Of a stretch of DNA of 17,949 nt, positions 7,113 to 14,661 are shown one piece after another; the stretch's first letter is position 1, and every line of letters begins with the position of its first letter. The position numbers and the translations under genes are program-made. The stretch is from Armatimonadota bacterium (GTDB lineage: Bacteria > Armatimonadota > Zipacnadia > Zipacnadales > FEN-943): NCBI GenBank assembly GCA_026419655.1, contig JANZZA010000499.1:1-17949 (forward strand), in the 5' to 3' direction. The notes under the pieces are model-generated. The model was not told the origin of the DNA, searched no databases, and worked only from the letters and a program-made list of their open reading frames with translations.

Positions 7113-7598
7113 TCAGTTTCCAATGCGCGCCGCAAGTATTTTCGCGGCTTGTGTGTCGCGGAGAGCCTGCAGGCGGCTGGCTAAGTCCTCATCGCTCAAA
7201 GCCAGAATTTGCGCTGCGAGAACTCCAGCGTTGCGGGCTCCGTTGATGGCCACCGTAGCCACCGGTACGCCGGGCGGCATCTGTACAGAGGACAACAGGG
7301 CGTCCAGCCCACCCAGGGGGGACCCGGCCAGAGGCACGGCGATGACCGGCAGGGTCGTCAAGGCAGCCACTGCACCCGCTAGATGTGCAGCCATGCCTGC
7401 CCCGGCGATGATTACCTGGATGCCTCGCTTGCGAGCCGAAGAGACAAGCTCCCGCACCAGATCAGGCGTCCTGTGGGCCGAAGCTACCCGGGCTTCGTAG
7501 GGCACGCCAAGTTCGCGCAGTTGCTCCCAGCACGGACGCATTAGCTCCTCGTCGGACGCACTGCCCAAAAGGATCAGGACCTTAGGTGACTCGCTCAT
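7113..7598 (-). CDS. purE: 5-(carboxyamino)imidazole ribonucleotide mutase (PurE)
   Basis: PurE interconverts N5-CAIR and CAIR in purine synthesis. The 161-residue length is normal for the single-domain enzyme. Visible motifs are the phosphate-binding GSASDEELM (12-20), the active-site His42 in ASAHRTP, and the glycine-rich IIAGAGMAAHL and PLAGSPLGG segments. The ATG at 7598 is preceded by GGAGAG 5 nt upstream and overlaps the end of purD by 17 nt. A longer frame to 7622 lies wholly inside purD. purK is not in the window, so whether the enzyme works with N5-CAIR (class I) or directly with AIR and CO2 (class II) cannot be decided here. Confidence 0.95.
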   Translation of the reverse strand: MSESPKVLILLGSASDEELMRPCWEQLRELGVPYEARVASAHRTPDLVRELVSSARKRGIQVIIAGAGMAAHLAGAVAALTTLPVIAVPLAGSPLGGLDALLSSVQMPPGVPVATVAINGARNAGVLAAQILALSDEDLASRLQALRDTQAAKILAARIGN

Positions 7599-8877
7599 CG
7601 TTACTCTCCGCTTCCACCGCACGAAGGGCTATGTCGCGGCGGTAGTAGCACTTCTCAAAGGATATGCGGCTTACGGCTTCATAAGCGCGGCTGCGGGCCG
7701 TGGCAAAACTGTTGCCGAGCGCGGTCACCCCCAAAACCCTGCCGCCACTCGTGACCAGTTGTCCGTCGCGTTGAGCCGTACCCGCGTGAAACACCACAAC
7801 ATCTTCCAGTTCCTCGGCGTCGCCGATACCCGTAATTATTTTACCCTTCTCGTACTCCTCCGGGTAGCCGCCCGAGGCCATGACTACACACACGCACCGG
7901 CGGTCGCTCCACTGCGGCCGCACTTCCTGCAAGCGTCCCCCCACTGCAGCTTGCAAAATCTCTAACAGGTCGCTTTCCAGACGCGGCAGAACCACCTGTG
8001 TCTCCGGGTCACCAAACCGGCAGTTGTATTCAAGAACCCGCGGCCCCTTCGGCGTGAGGATTACACCTGCGTACAGAGTGCCCACGTAGCGGATGCCTTC
8101 GTCTGCCAGGGCGCGCACAGTAGGCTGAATTATCCTGGTTACTACGTAGGCGAAGGTCTGCTCGTCTAGGACCGGGACGGGGCTGTAGCAACCCATTCCG
8201 CCGGTATTAGGGCCCGTATCGCCGTCGCCGACGCGCTTATAATCCTGAGACGGCACCATTGGCAGGACGGTCTCGCCATCTGTGAAAACCTTGATCGTAC
8301 ATTCTTGCCCAAACAGGCACTCTTCGATGACGACGGTCTCCCCGGCCGGGCCAAAGATCTTGTCCACCATGCAGCGGTCCACAAATTCTTCGGCCTCGGC
8401 GACCGTAGATGCCACCTTTACGCCCTTTCCAAAGGCATCACCGTCGGCCTTTACCACTATGGGAGCACCTTTGCGACGGATATAGGCTTTTGCTGAAACC
8501 GGGTCAGTGAAGACGGCGAATTCTTTTTGGCCGAGGCCGTGGCGTGCGAGCAGCTCGTTGGTGAAGGCCTTAGAGCCTTCCAGGCGAGCGGCCGCCGCCT
8601 GTGGGCCGTAGACCGCAACCCCGGCCGCCGTCAGTCGGTCGGCCAGGCCGCGAATAAGTGGACGCTCGGGGCCGACGATGACCAGGTCGGGCCTGTGGGC
8701 AGTCGCCCAGGCCACCAGGCCGTCGAGGTCTTCGGCGGCAATGTCGAGGAGCCTGGCGTGGCGTGCTATTCCAGCGTTTCCTGGCGCACACCAGAGTTCT
8801 TTCAGCGCTGGGCTGGACGCCAGTTTCCAGGCGAGCGCATGCTCACGCCCCCCGGACCCGATCAGAAGTACCCTCAT
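7582..8877 (-). CDS. purD: Phosphoribosylamine-glycine ligase (GAR synthetase)
   Basis: PurD joins glycine to the phosphoribosylamine made by PurF, using ATP. The 431-residue ATP-grasp protein starts with the family signature RVLLIGSGGREHALAWKL, has VIVGPERPLIRGLAD in the N-domain, VKADGDAFGKGV in the ATP-grasp part and the CRFGDPETQ metal/phosphate segment. The length is normal. I favour the ATG at 8877 because the product then begins exactly where the family does and GGTGA lies 9 nt upstream; an in-frame ATG at 8886, overlapping the dnaB stop as ATGA, is the alternative. Its 3' end overlaps purE by 17 nt, implying coupled translation. Confidence 0.96.
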   Translation of the reverse strand: MRVLLIGSGGREHALAWKLASSPALKELWCAPGNAGIARHARLLDIAAEDLDGLVAWATAHRPDLVIVGPERPLIRGLADRLTAAGVAVYGPQAAAARLEGSKAFTNELLARHGLGQKEFAVFTDPVSAKAYIRRKGAPIVVKADGDAFGKGVKVASTVAEAEEFVDRCMVDKIFGPAGETVVIEECLFGQECTIKVFTDGETVLPMVPSQDYKRVGDGDTGPNTGGMGCYSPVPVLDEQTFAYVVTRIIQPTVRALADEGIRYVGTLYAGVILTPKGPRVLEYNCRFGDPETQVVLPRLESDLLEILQAAVGGRLQEVRPQWSDRRCVCVVMASGGYPEEYEKGKIITGIGDAEELEDVVVFHAGTAQRDGQLVTSGGRVLGVTALGNSFATARSRAYEAVSRISFEKCYYRRDIALRAVEAESNDERVT

Positions 8878-8882
8878 ATCAT

Positions 8883-10325
8883 TCATTCACCGCCGATAAA
8901 GTCTATGTCCACCTCTGTGTCTGCGGGGGCCCAACGCTCGGGCGTGACGAAGGAGCGATATTCCTGATGGAACTGAACAACCACTGTGCCCGTAGGCCCG
9001 CGGCGGTGCTTGGCGACTATTATTTCGGCCGGGTCAGTGCCGGAAGGCGCTACCGGCATAGGAGGCGGCGGGAGATTAGCCTTCGCTGCTTCGTCCAGCA
9101 ACTTCTTGCGCTCATAATAGCTCGGCCGATACAGGAAGCAGACCAGGTCTGCCTCTGCCTCAATGGAACCACTTTCGGCCAGGTCCGAAAGCATTGGCCG
9201 CTTGTCTTCGCGGCGCTCCACCAGGCGGCTGAGTTGAGAGAGAGCAACTACGGGTATGTCCAATTCACGCGCGATGGACTTGAGTTCAGCGGCTATCATG
9301 GACACTTCCTGATGGCGGTTTTCAGCCGCAAACCGGCCCGAAGCACGGACGAGTTGCAGGTAGTCAACAATGAGCAGGCCAACGTTGTGTTGGGCCTTTA
9401 GTCGGCGAGCTTTGGAATGGAGCTCCAGGACGTGAATAGACGGCGTGTCGTCCACATAAATCGGTGCATTTGTAAGATAGGACATTACGTAACCGATGCG
9501 TTCCCAGTCTTCTTCGCTGGCGTCACCGCGCCGCAGCCGCCAGGCGTTCACGCGCGCCTCGGCGCAGAGAACCATTTCCGCCAGTTGCTCGCGAGACATC
9601 TCCAGGCTGAAGATACCTACGGGGATGTTGTGCCGCACGGCGGCATGGACGGCGATGTTGCAGATGGCAAGAGAAGTCTTGCCCATGGAAGGGCGGCCTG
9701 CGATGATGACTAGATCGCCGCGCTGCAGGCCGCCGCTGAGCTTATCGAGGTCTGTCAGGCCCGTCGGGACGCCAGTGACAAAGCCCGGCCGGCTGGCCAT
9801 GTCGTCAAGCCTTTTCAGCACCTCCTCGATGTCCCCGCCCAGATGGACAGGGTCAGTTGTATCACGCCGCCGGGCTATCTCAAAGACCTTCTGTTCGGCT
9901 GCGTCTAGAACTTCCCTCACGCCGTCAGAGTTGTCGAGAACCATTGCCTGAATCTCGGCAGCAGCGGCAAAGAGTTTGCGTAGCAGCGACTTCTCCTGGA
10001 CAATGGTGGCATAGCGAACCACGTGGGCGGCAGTGGGCACCTGATGGATGAGGGCCGTCAGGTACTCGGCCCCGCCTACCTGCTCGTAGTGGCCCCGGCG
10101 CTTCAGCTCGTCGCTCACCGTGATAAGATCAACAGGCTCGCCGCGCCGGTAGACGGCCAGCATAGCTTCGTAAATATCTCGATGGGCCTGGCGGTAAAAG
10201 TCATCGGGTTCCAGGATGGCCGTGGCACGGGCGGCGGCCCCTGCGTCGAGTAGGATGGAACCCAGGGTAACCTGTTCCGCTTCCAAGTCCTGGGGCTGCA
10301 GACCGTGTGTGAATTCGCCCGCCAT
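8883..10325 (-). CDS. dnaB: Replicative DNA helicase DnaB
   Basis: DnaB is the hexameric 5'-3' helicase that opens the replication fork and binds primase through its N-terminal domain. This 480-residue protein has the N-domain at about 10-110 (LEAEQVTLGSILLD), a linker, and a RecA-type C-domain. The C-domain carries Walker A GRPSMGKT (210-217), the FSLEMS motif (239-244), Walker B LLIVDYLQL (317-325), ALSQLSR, and the C-terminal AKHRRGPTGTV segment with the arginine finger. No intein interrupts it. The ATG at 10325 has GGGAGG 7 nt upstream. It lies between rplI and purD; rplI-dnaB adjacency is widespread in bacteria. Confidence 0.97.
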   Translation of the reverse strand: MAGEFTHGLQPQDLEAEQVTLGSILLDAGAAARATAILEPDDFYRQAHRDIYEAMLAVYRRGEPVDLITVSDELKRRGHYEQVGGAEYLTALIHQVPTAAHVVRYATIVQEKSLLRKLFAAAAEIQAMVLDNSDGVREVLDAAEQKVFEIARRRDTTDPVHLGGDIEEVLKRLDDMASRPGFVTGVPTGLTDLDKLSGGLQRGDLVIIAGRPSMGKTSLAICNIAVHAAVRHNIPVGIFSLEMSREQLAEMVLCAEARVNAWRLRRGDASEEDWERIGYVMSYLTNAPIYVDDTPSIHVLELHSKARRLKAQHNVGLLIVDYLQLVRASGRFAAENRHQEVSMIAAELKSIARELDIPVVALSQLSRLVERREDKRPMLSDLAESGSIEAEADLVCFLYRPSYYERKKLLDEAAKANLPPPPMPVAPSGTDPAEIIVAKHRRGPTGTVVVQFHQEYRSFVTPERWAPADTEVDIDFIGGE

Positions 10326-10418
10326 TGTCGTGCCTCCCGCCAAGCCATGTGCTGACCAGGGCGCCGCTGTCTGAGCCTGCTGGGTCTAGTCGCCCTTCGT
10401 CAGGTGCAACAGCGGGCG

Positions 10419-10985
10419 TCATTGGGCTTCGTCTGCGGCAGACTCCGGTTCGGCTTCGGTGGCGTCTGCAGAGTCGGGGACCTCGGCAGCAACCTCTTCT
10501 GGCGTGCGCGGTGCCGTATAGTGTTCTTCTGCTTCTGCCCCGAGAGGTCGGACTTGAACTTGCAGGTTTACGACTACGTCAGAGAAAAGGCGGACCGAGA
10601 TGAGGTAGTCGCCAACCGCCCGGATTGGCTCGTGGAGCTCGATGTTGCGGCGGTCCACGGTGATCCCGAACTGGTCGCGGAGCACCTGGGCCAGCTGCGC
10701 GGTAGTGACCCGGCCGTGGAGCCGGCCGCGTTCGCCAACCACGACTTCCAGGGTTATGGGCCGGTCCTTGACGCGTTCAGCAACGGCCGCAGCCGCCTCA
10801 CGGCGCTGCAGGTGCCGTTTGTCAATGGCGTCCCGACGCAATTCAAGGTCTCGCAGCGCCCCGGGCGTCGCCTTGGTGGCTAGACCCCGCGGTATCAAGT
10901 AATTGCGTGCGTAGCCGTCGCGCACCTCGACAACGTCGCCCTCATGGCCTACCCTTTCGACATCGGCAAGCAAGATAACTCGCAT
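10419..10985 (-). CDS. rplI: 50S ribosomal protein bL9 with acidic C-terminal tail
   Basis: bL9 binds 23S rRNA through its N-domain and projects a second domain from the ribosome surface. The N-domain signature (MRVILLADVERVGHEGD ... VRDGYARNYLIPRGLA) is clear, followed by the charged connecting helix (about 45-75) and the C-domain (ITLEVVVGERGRLHGRVT). The protein is 188 residues against a usual 148-150. The excess is an Ala/Glu-rich acidic tail of roughly 35 residues (VPDSADATEAEPESAADEA), probably disordered. I chose the ATG at 10985, preceded by AGGTG at 5 nt and 14 nt after the mlaD stop; an upstream in-frame GTG at 11003 would overlap mlaD. Confidence 0.96.
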   Translation of the reverse strand: MRVILLADVERVGHEGDVVEVRDGYARNYLIPRGLATKATPGALRDLELRRDAIDKRHLQRREAAAAVAERVKDRPITLEVVVGERGRLHGRVTTAQLAQVLRDQFGITVDRRNIELHEPIRAVGDYLISVRLFSDVVVNLQVQVRPLGAEAEEHYTAPRTPEEVAAEVPDSADATEAEPESAADEAQ

Positions 10986-10999
10986 TGCGACACCTACCC

Positions 11000-12667
11000 T
11001 CACTTCTTTGCAGCCCCGTCGGGCGGCGAGCCAGACACAGAAAACTCCCGACGGAACCCCACAAAGGGTTCGCGGTCGTGTAACAGATCATGCACGCCCA
11101 GGCTGAGAAGCCAGTCATCCCCCAACCTGCGGTGAAGGGAGAAATCCAGGTAGCTTTCGTCCGGGTTCCAGAACTCCAGCTCGGCCCGCCAGCCTCGTGG
11201 CGAATACCAGTCTATACCAAGACCTGGCTTGTTGGCAAATATCCCGGCGCGGAGTGTCCACGGCCCACCTAACACGAATCCTCGCTGCAGGTTCGTGCGC
11301 TCCCGATCGCCAAGGTCCACCATGCCCAGCCGCCAGAAATGCTTCGTCTCGGCTCCGTAGTAAAAATCCAAGTCCACGTCCATCCCCAGCCCTGAGTGGC
11401 GCAGGCCGTAAATGTCCAACAACCCTGTTGTGCGCTCCGGCCTGATGGAGCTGACCGCTTCTGAGAGCCGGTCCATAGTGCGGTCCACACGATCGAGGCT
11501 GGAGGAAGCTTTGCGGGCGACTTCGGCTCCTTCAACGGACGCTTGCCGCAGGTTGTGCACCGTAGCCCTCAAGTCTTCGGTAAAAGTCGGGTCGGTCAGG
11601 ACTTTGCGCAGGTGCTCCGTAGTCTCCTCAAGACTCTTCATCGTCTCGCGCAAGCTGGCCGCCGACGCCTTCACGTCCGCCTGGAATGCCTCATCGCCGA
11701 CGAGCTTTTCCGCCTGCTCGGTCAGGCGGGTCAGGTGCTCGCTGCTTCGCGCGAGATTCTGCGTCAGGGTGTCAAACCTCTCCCGGGTCTCAGGAGAAGC
11801 GAGCAGGTCACGGACTGCCTCGGCTGCTTCGCGCGCGGATGCTGTAGCTTCGCGCAGGTGAAGCCCTGTGGCTTCCAGGTTGACCGGAAGCGTCGAGGTG
11901 GCTACGAAACGCTGCGCTACTGCGGCCGTCTCACGCACGCTGGCTGCCGCTGCGCGCAAGTCTCGCAGCATTGCCACAACTTCAGGCCTCCCGGCGCGGG
12001 CGGTGGCGTTCAGGGTCGCTGCCAGTCGCTCCGCCTGCAAGGCTGCCCGGTTAGCCGCGCGCGTCATGCTGGAGAGATTGCGCAGTATCTGCCGCACCAG
12101 TTTTTCCTGTTCGACGCCCAGGTAGGTAGCTTCCGCGCGGTCGGCCAGATGCTCGATTCGCCGGCGCAAGGTATCCCCCAGCTCCGGCATATCTTCCTTC
12201 AGCGCGTCAGCCATCTCGTCCAGCGCAGCCATGCCCTTAAGTCCTTCGCCAGACACCTCCTGGCCCGGCTGCAATAGGCCAGCAGGCCCTTTGTCCACCT
12301 TTTCCTTCCGCGGCGGGTCAACGGAGACGTAGCGGACACCTAAGAGGCCCCCCTGGCCGATGGAGAAACGATAGTTGGCAGGGATGGTGTACCGCTTATG
12401 AATGGCAAGGGTGATGACGGCCGGCTGGCCGGGCCAGTTTTGCTCATCCGGGCGCAGGGACACATCGGCCACTGTGCCAATCTTCACTCCAGCCATCATC
12501 ACGTCAGAGCCTGGCTCGATTGTTCCGGCGTCGGCGAAGCGCACGTACAAGTGGTAAGTGCCCATGCGCGCCCAGCAGCCGCCCATGTACAGAGCGACAC
12601 CCGTCGCCACCACCACCAGCACCACGAAAACTCCGCCGACCTTCGCCTCGTTGCTCAATTCGCACAC
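11000..12667 (-). CDS. mlaD: MlaD-type MCE protein with long helical stalk and beta-rich C-terminal domain
   Basis: MCE proteins bind lipids and form rings or tubes linking the inner-membrane ABC transporter to the outer membrane. This 555-residue protein has one N-terminal membrane anchor (about 10-29). The MCE domain follows (about 36-118), with FADAGTIEPGSDVMMAGVKIG and the GLLGVRYVSVDP strand. A long helical region (about 145-412) is rich in Ala, Arg and Glu with coiled-coil character. The C-terminal 143 residues (413-555) are different: alternating polar and aromatic/hydrophobic residues in short strands separated by Gly/Asp/Pro turns (GLGMDVDLDFYYG, HFWRLGMVDLG, GWRAELEFW), near-ending in FVGFRREF. 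This resembles an outer-membrane beta-barrel. E. coli MlaD is about 183 residues with none of this. The GTG at 12667 follows the mlaF stop by 2 nt; an in-frame TTG at 12658 with AAGGG 8 nt upstream is the alternative. Confidence 0.9.
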   Translation of the reverse strand: MCELSNEAKVGGVFVVLVVVATGVALYMGGCWARMGTYHLYVRFADAGTIEPGSDVMMAGVKIGTVADVSLRPDEQNWPGQPAVITLAIHKRYTIPANYRFSIGQGGLLGVRYVSVDPPRKEKVDKGPAGLLQPGQEVSGEGLKGMAALDEMADALKEDMPELGDTLRRRIEHLADRAEATYLGVEQEKLVRQILRNLSSMTRAANRAALQAERLAATLNATARAGRPEVVAMLRDLRAAAASVRETAAVAQRFVATSTLPVNLEATGLHLREATASAREAAEAVRDLLASPETRERFDTLTQNLARSSEHLTRLTEQAEKLVGDEAFQADVKASAASLRETMKSLEETTEHLRKVLTDPTFTEDLRATVHNLRQASVEGAEVARKASSSLDRVDRTMDRLSEAVSSIRPERTTGLLDIYGLRHSGLGMDVDLDFYYGAETKHFWRLGMVDLGDRERTNLQRGFVLGGPWTLRAGIFANKPGLGIDWYSPRGWRAELEFWNPDESYLDFSLHRRLGDDWLLSLGVHDLLHDREPFVGFRREFSVSGSPPDGAAKK

Positions 12668-12669
12668 CC

Positions 12670-13431
12670 TTACACGGCAATGGGGCCCTCAGGCTGGCCC
12701 TCCACAAACTGTCGCACCAGCGGGTCACTCGACTCTCGCAAGGCCTCGGGCGTGTCTATCGCTACGATGTGCCCCTGGTGGATCATCATCACCAGGTCAC
12801 ACAGCGCAAACAGCTCCTCAACTTCGTGTGTCACAATTACCGACGTCATGCCGGCTTCCCGCGATAAGGAAGCGATGTACTGGTCCAGCACGGCAGTTGT
12901 GATTGGGTCGAGGCCGGCGCTCGGCTCGTCGTAGAGCATGATTTCGGGCTTTAGGACCAGCGCGCGCGCTATGCCCACCCGCTTGCGCATTCCGCCGGAA
13001 AGCTGGGCAGGGTACAGGTCCTCTGTGCCAGCCATTCCGACCCGCTGCAAGGCCGCCGTTACTTCTGCACGGATTTCTTCTTCGGATAGAGTAGTATGCC
13101 TGCGCAGCCCAAAGGCTACGTTGTCCGCCACGGTCATCGAGTCAAACAGGGCGGCGTACTGAAAGCACATCCCCATCTTGCGTCGCACCGCGGTAAGCTC
13201 GCGCTCGGAAAGTCCCACGATGGACACGCCGTCAATGATGATATCCCCGGCCGTCGGGCGTACCAGGCCCATGAGGTTCTTCAGCAGCGTGCTCTTGCCC
13301 GTACCCGACATGCCCATCACGCCAAAGCACGACCCGCGGGGAATAGAGAAGGTAAGGCCGTCGAGGACCCGGCGGCCTGCAATCGCGTAGACGAGATCGC
13401 GCACCTCAACGATAGCTTCGTTGGCTTTCAT
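12670..13431 (-). CDS. mlaF: MlaF-type ABC transporter ATP-binding protein
   Basis: MlaF is the cytoplasmic ATPase that drives lipid movement through MlaE and MlaD. The 253-residue protein has Walker A GMSGTGKST (40-48), the Q-loop (CFQYAALFDS), the ABC signature LSGGMRKRVGIARAL, Walker B IMLYDEPSAGLDP and the H-loop VTHEVEEL. These sequences match the Mla/Ttg2A subfamily closely. I chose the ATG at 13431, giving MKANEAIVEVRDLVY, 29 nt after the mlaE stop; an in-frame GTG at 13458 would add nine low-complexity residues. No mlaB (STAS partner) gene accompanies it. Confidence 0.95.
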   Translation of the reverse strand: MKANEAIVEVRDLVYAIAGRRVLDGLTFSIPRGSCFGVMGMSGTGKSTLLKNLMGLVRPTAGDIIIDGVSIVGLSERELTAVRRKMGMCFQYAALFDSMTVADNVAFGLRRHTTLSEEEIRAEVTAALQRVGMAGTEDLYPAQLSGGMRKRVGIARALVLKPEIMLYDEPSAGLDPITTAVLDQYIASLSREAGMTSVIVTHEVEELFALCDLVMMIHQGHIVAIDTPEALRESSDPLVRQFVEGQPEGPIAV

Positions 13432-13460
13432 CCGCGCCCCGCGCCCGAGGCCTCCCACGG

Positions 13461-14270
13461 CTATCCCGGATACAGTATCGCCGTGAGTACTACGTCCGCC
13501 ACGTATACCAGCACTATGCAGTATACCACAGACCGCGTGGTGGCACGGCCAACCTCTTCAGACTGCGGCCGGCAAGTTATCCCCTCGAAACAGCACACGA
13601 GGGCTATAATCATGCCAAACACAACGGTCTTCAGCACCCCAGCGATCACCGTCCAGGCTTCCAGGTGGGACGGAATAGCATTGAAGTAGACGGCTTCATT
13701 TATTTGTGGTGTGATAGCTGCCATCACGTAGCCGCCAAGGACGCCAATTACGTCACCGAGGAAAGTGAGCACCGGCAGCATTGCCACGGCCGCCAGATAA
13801 CGCGGAACGACCAGATACTCGACGGGGTCGGTGGCCAGGGCACGTAGAGCGTCAATCTGCTCGGTGACTTTCATGGTACCCAGCTCGGCGGTCATAGCCG
13901 AGCCTGCCCGGGCTGCCACTACAAAAGCCGCCAGTACAGGACCGAGCTCCCGGCACATGGTCTCGGCCACAAGCCAGCCTGCGTAGGGGCTGACGCCTAG
14001 CTGGCCCGCCTGCACTGCCACATGGTAGCCAAGCACCATGCCCGACAGCAGGGTCGTCGCAGCCACCACCGGCAACGACGCCACCCCAACCGCCGCCATC
14101 TGCGCTACCGTCAGTGCTCTCTCAATCCGCAGCCGGAGGATTAGCGATAGCGTCACGAGGTGCAGCACAACCAGCCTGCCGAGGTAGGAAAGTGTCGAGC
14201 CCACCCGGCCCAGGAAGCCCCTGGGCAGGACCTCCTCGTGCTGCAGGGATAGATGAAGGGGATCCAGCAC
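13461..14270 (-). CDS. mlaE: MlaE-type ABC transporter permease
   Basis: MlaE is the inner-membrane permease of the Mla phospholipid transporter. The 269-residue protein has several hydrophobic segments (near VVLHLVTLSLIL, VVAATTLLSGMVLG, VLAAFVVAARAG, MLPVLTFLGDVIGVLGG, VFGMIIALVCC and VVYCIVLVYVADVV). It carries the family signature RELGPVLAAFVVAARAGSAM followed by ELGTMKVTEQIDAL. The frame extends upstream to 14579, but that stretch overlaps a mobile element, crosses a strong promoter and has no MlaE-like residues. I therefore place the start at the GTG at 14270, which coincides with the predicted transcription start and would make the mRNA leaderless; another in-frame GTG at 14204 is possible. 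First gene of the cluster. Confidence 0.92.
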   Translation of the reverse strand: MLDPLHLSLQHEEVLPRGFLGRVGSTLSYLGRLVVLHLVTLSLILRLRIERALTVAQMAAVGVASLPVVAATTLLSGMVLGYHVAVQAGQLGVSPYAGWLVAETMCRELGPVLAAFVVAARAGSAMTAELGTMKVTEQIDALRALATDPVEYLVVPRYLAAVAMLPVLTFLGDVIGVLGGYVMAAITPQINEAVYFNAIPSHLEAWTVIAGVLKTVVFGMIIALVCCFEGITCRPQSEEVGRATTRSVVYCIVLVYVADVVLTAILYPG

Positions 14271-14276
14271 ACCGCC

Positions 14277-14305
14277 ATTATATGAGCAGCCCAACCTTGC
14301 GTCAA
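14277..14305 (-). promoter_or_regulatory. Near-consensus sigma-70 promoter of the mla-rplI-dnaB-pur cluster
   Basis: On the minus strand TTGACG (14305-14300) is followed after exactly 17 nt by TATAAT (14282-14277). The -10 is a perfect consensus and the -35 matches at five of six. The seventh base after the -10 is the G of the GTG at 14270, a normal start-site position. It is the best promoter in the window and stands directly before the first gene of the cluster. Confidence 0.8.
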
Positions 14306-14464
14306 AATCGGGGCACGCCCCCTTTCGCACAGGCGTCCGGCGGCAGCGCGACTGGCTGCTACGCGTGAGGGCCAGTGGTCTCTTTCCTATGGGCATCCGG
14401 GAGGGCAGCTGCAAGAGACCCGGCCGGGAGGCAACAAGAACCTCTTTTGACGAAAACACTTTTG
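14306..14464. other. Intergenic DNA upstream of mlaE promoter
   Basis: Between the mlaE promoter and the first family 2 element I see no gene, no clear repeat and no structured RNA. Open frames here lack ribosome-binding sites. Confidence 0.35.
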
Positions 14465-14586
14465 GTGAGTGTTGCAAAAATTGCCTCGACGTAGCCGCCA
14501 GGCCGTGTACGGCACAGGTTTGGGCCCCGCAACTAAGACCGCAGGGACGCGACTCAATCGTCAAGCTGTGGTTTTGCAACAGTCAA
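14465..14586 (+). mobile_element. Family 2 MITE-like element, copy B (122 bp)
   Basis: The left end is GTGAGTGTTGCAAAAA; the right end, reversed, is TTGACTGTTGCAAAACC. Length is 122 bp, equal to copy A. Aligned without gaps to the reverse complement of copy A it shares CCTCGACGTAGC (21-32), TACGGCACAG (45-54) and GCGACTCA (near 85-92), so the two are homologous and oppositely oriented. The 5-bp flanks (TTTTG and CCAAG) do not form a duplication. Instead the inverted similarity continues outward (ACTTTTGG against ACTCTTGG), so the boundary of this copy may be a few bases wider. Confidence 0.65.
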
Positions 14587-14661
14587 CCAAGAGTTCTGTT
14601 GTTGGCATTGCCCGCAGGCGGCGAAACCTCTAAGCACCGCTGTGTCTGGGGGAACCCTTTG

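Noticed and set aside
14271..14579. 103-residue N-terminal extension of MlaE
   Set aside because: It runs across the strong promoter and into a family 2 element, and its sequence has no MlaE-like features.
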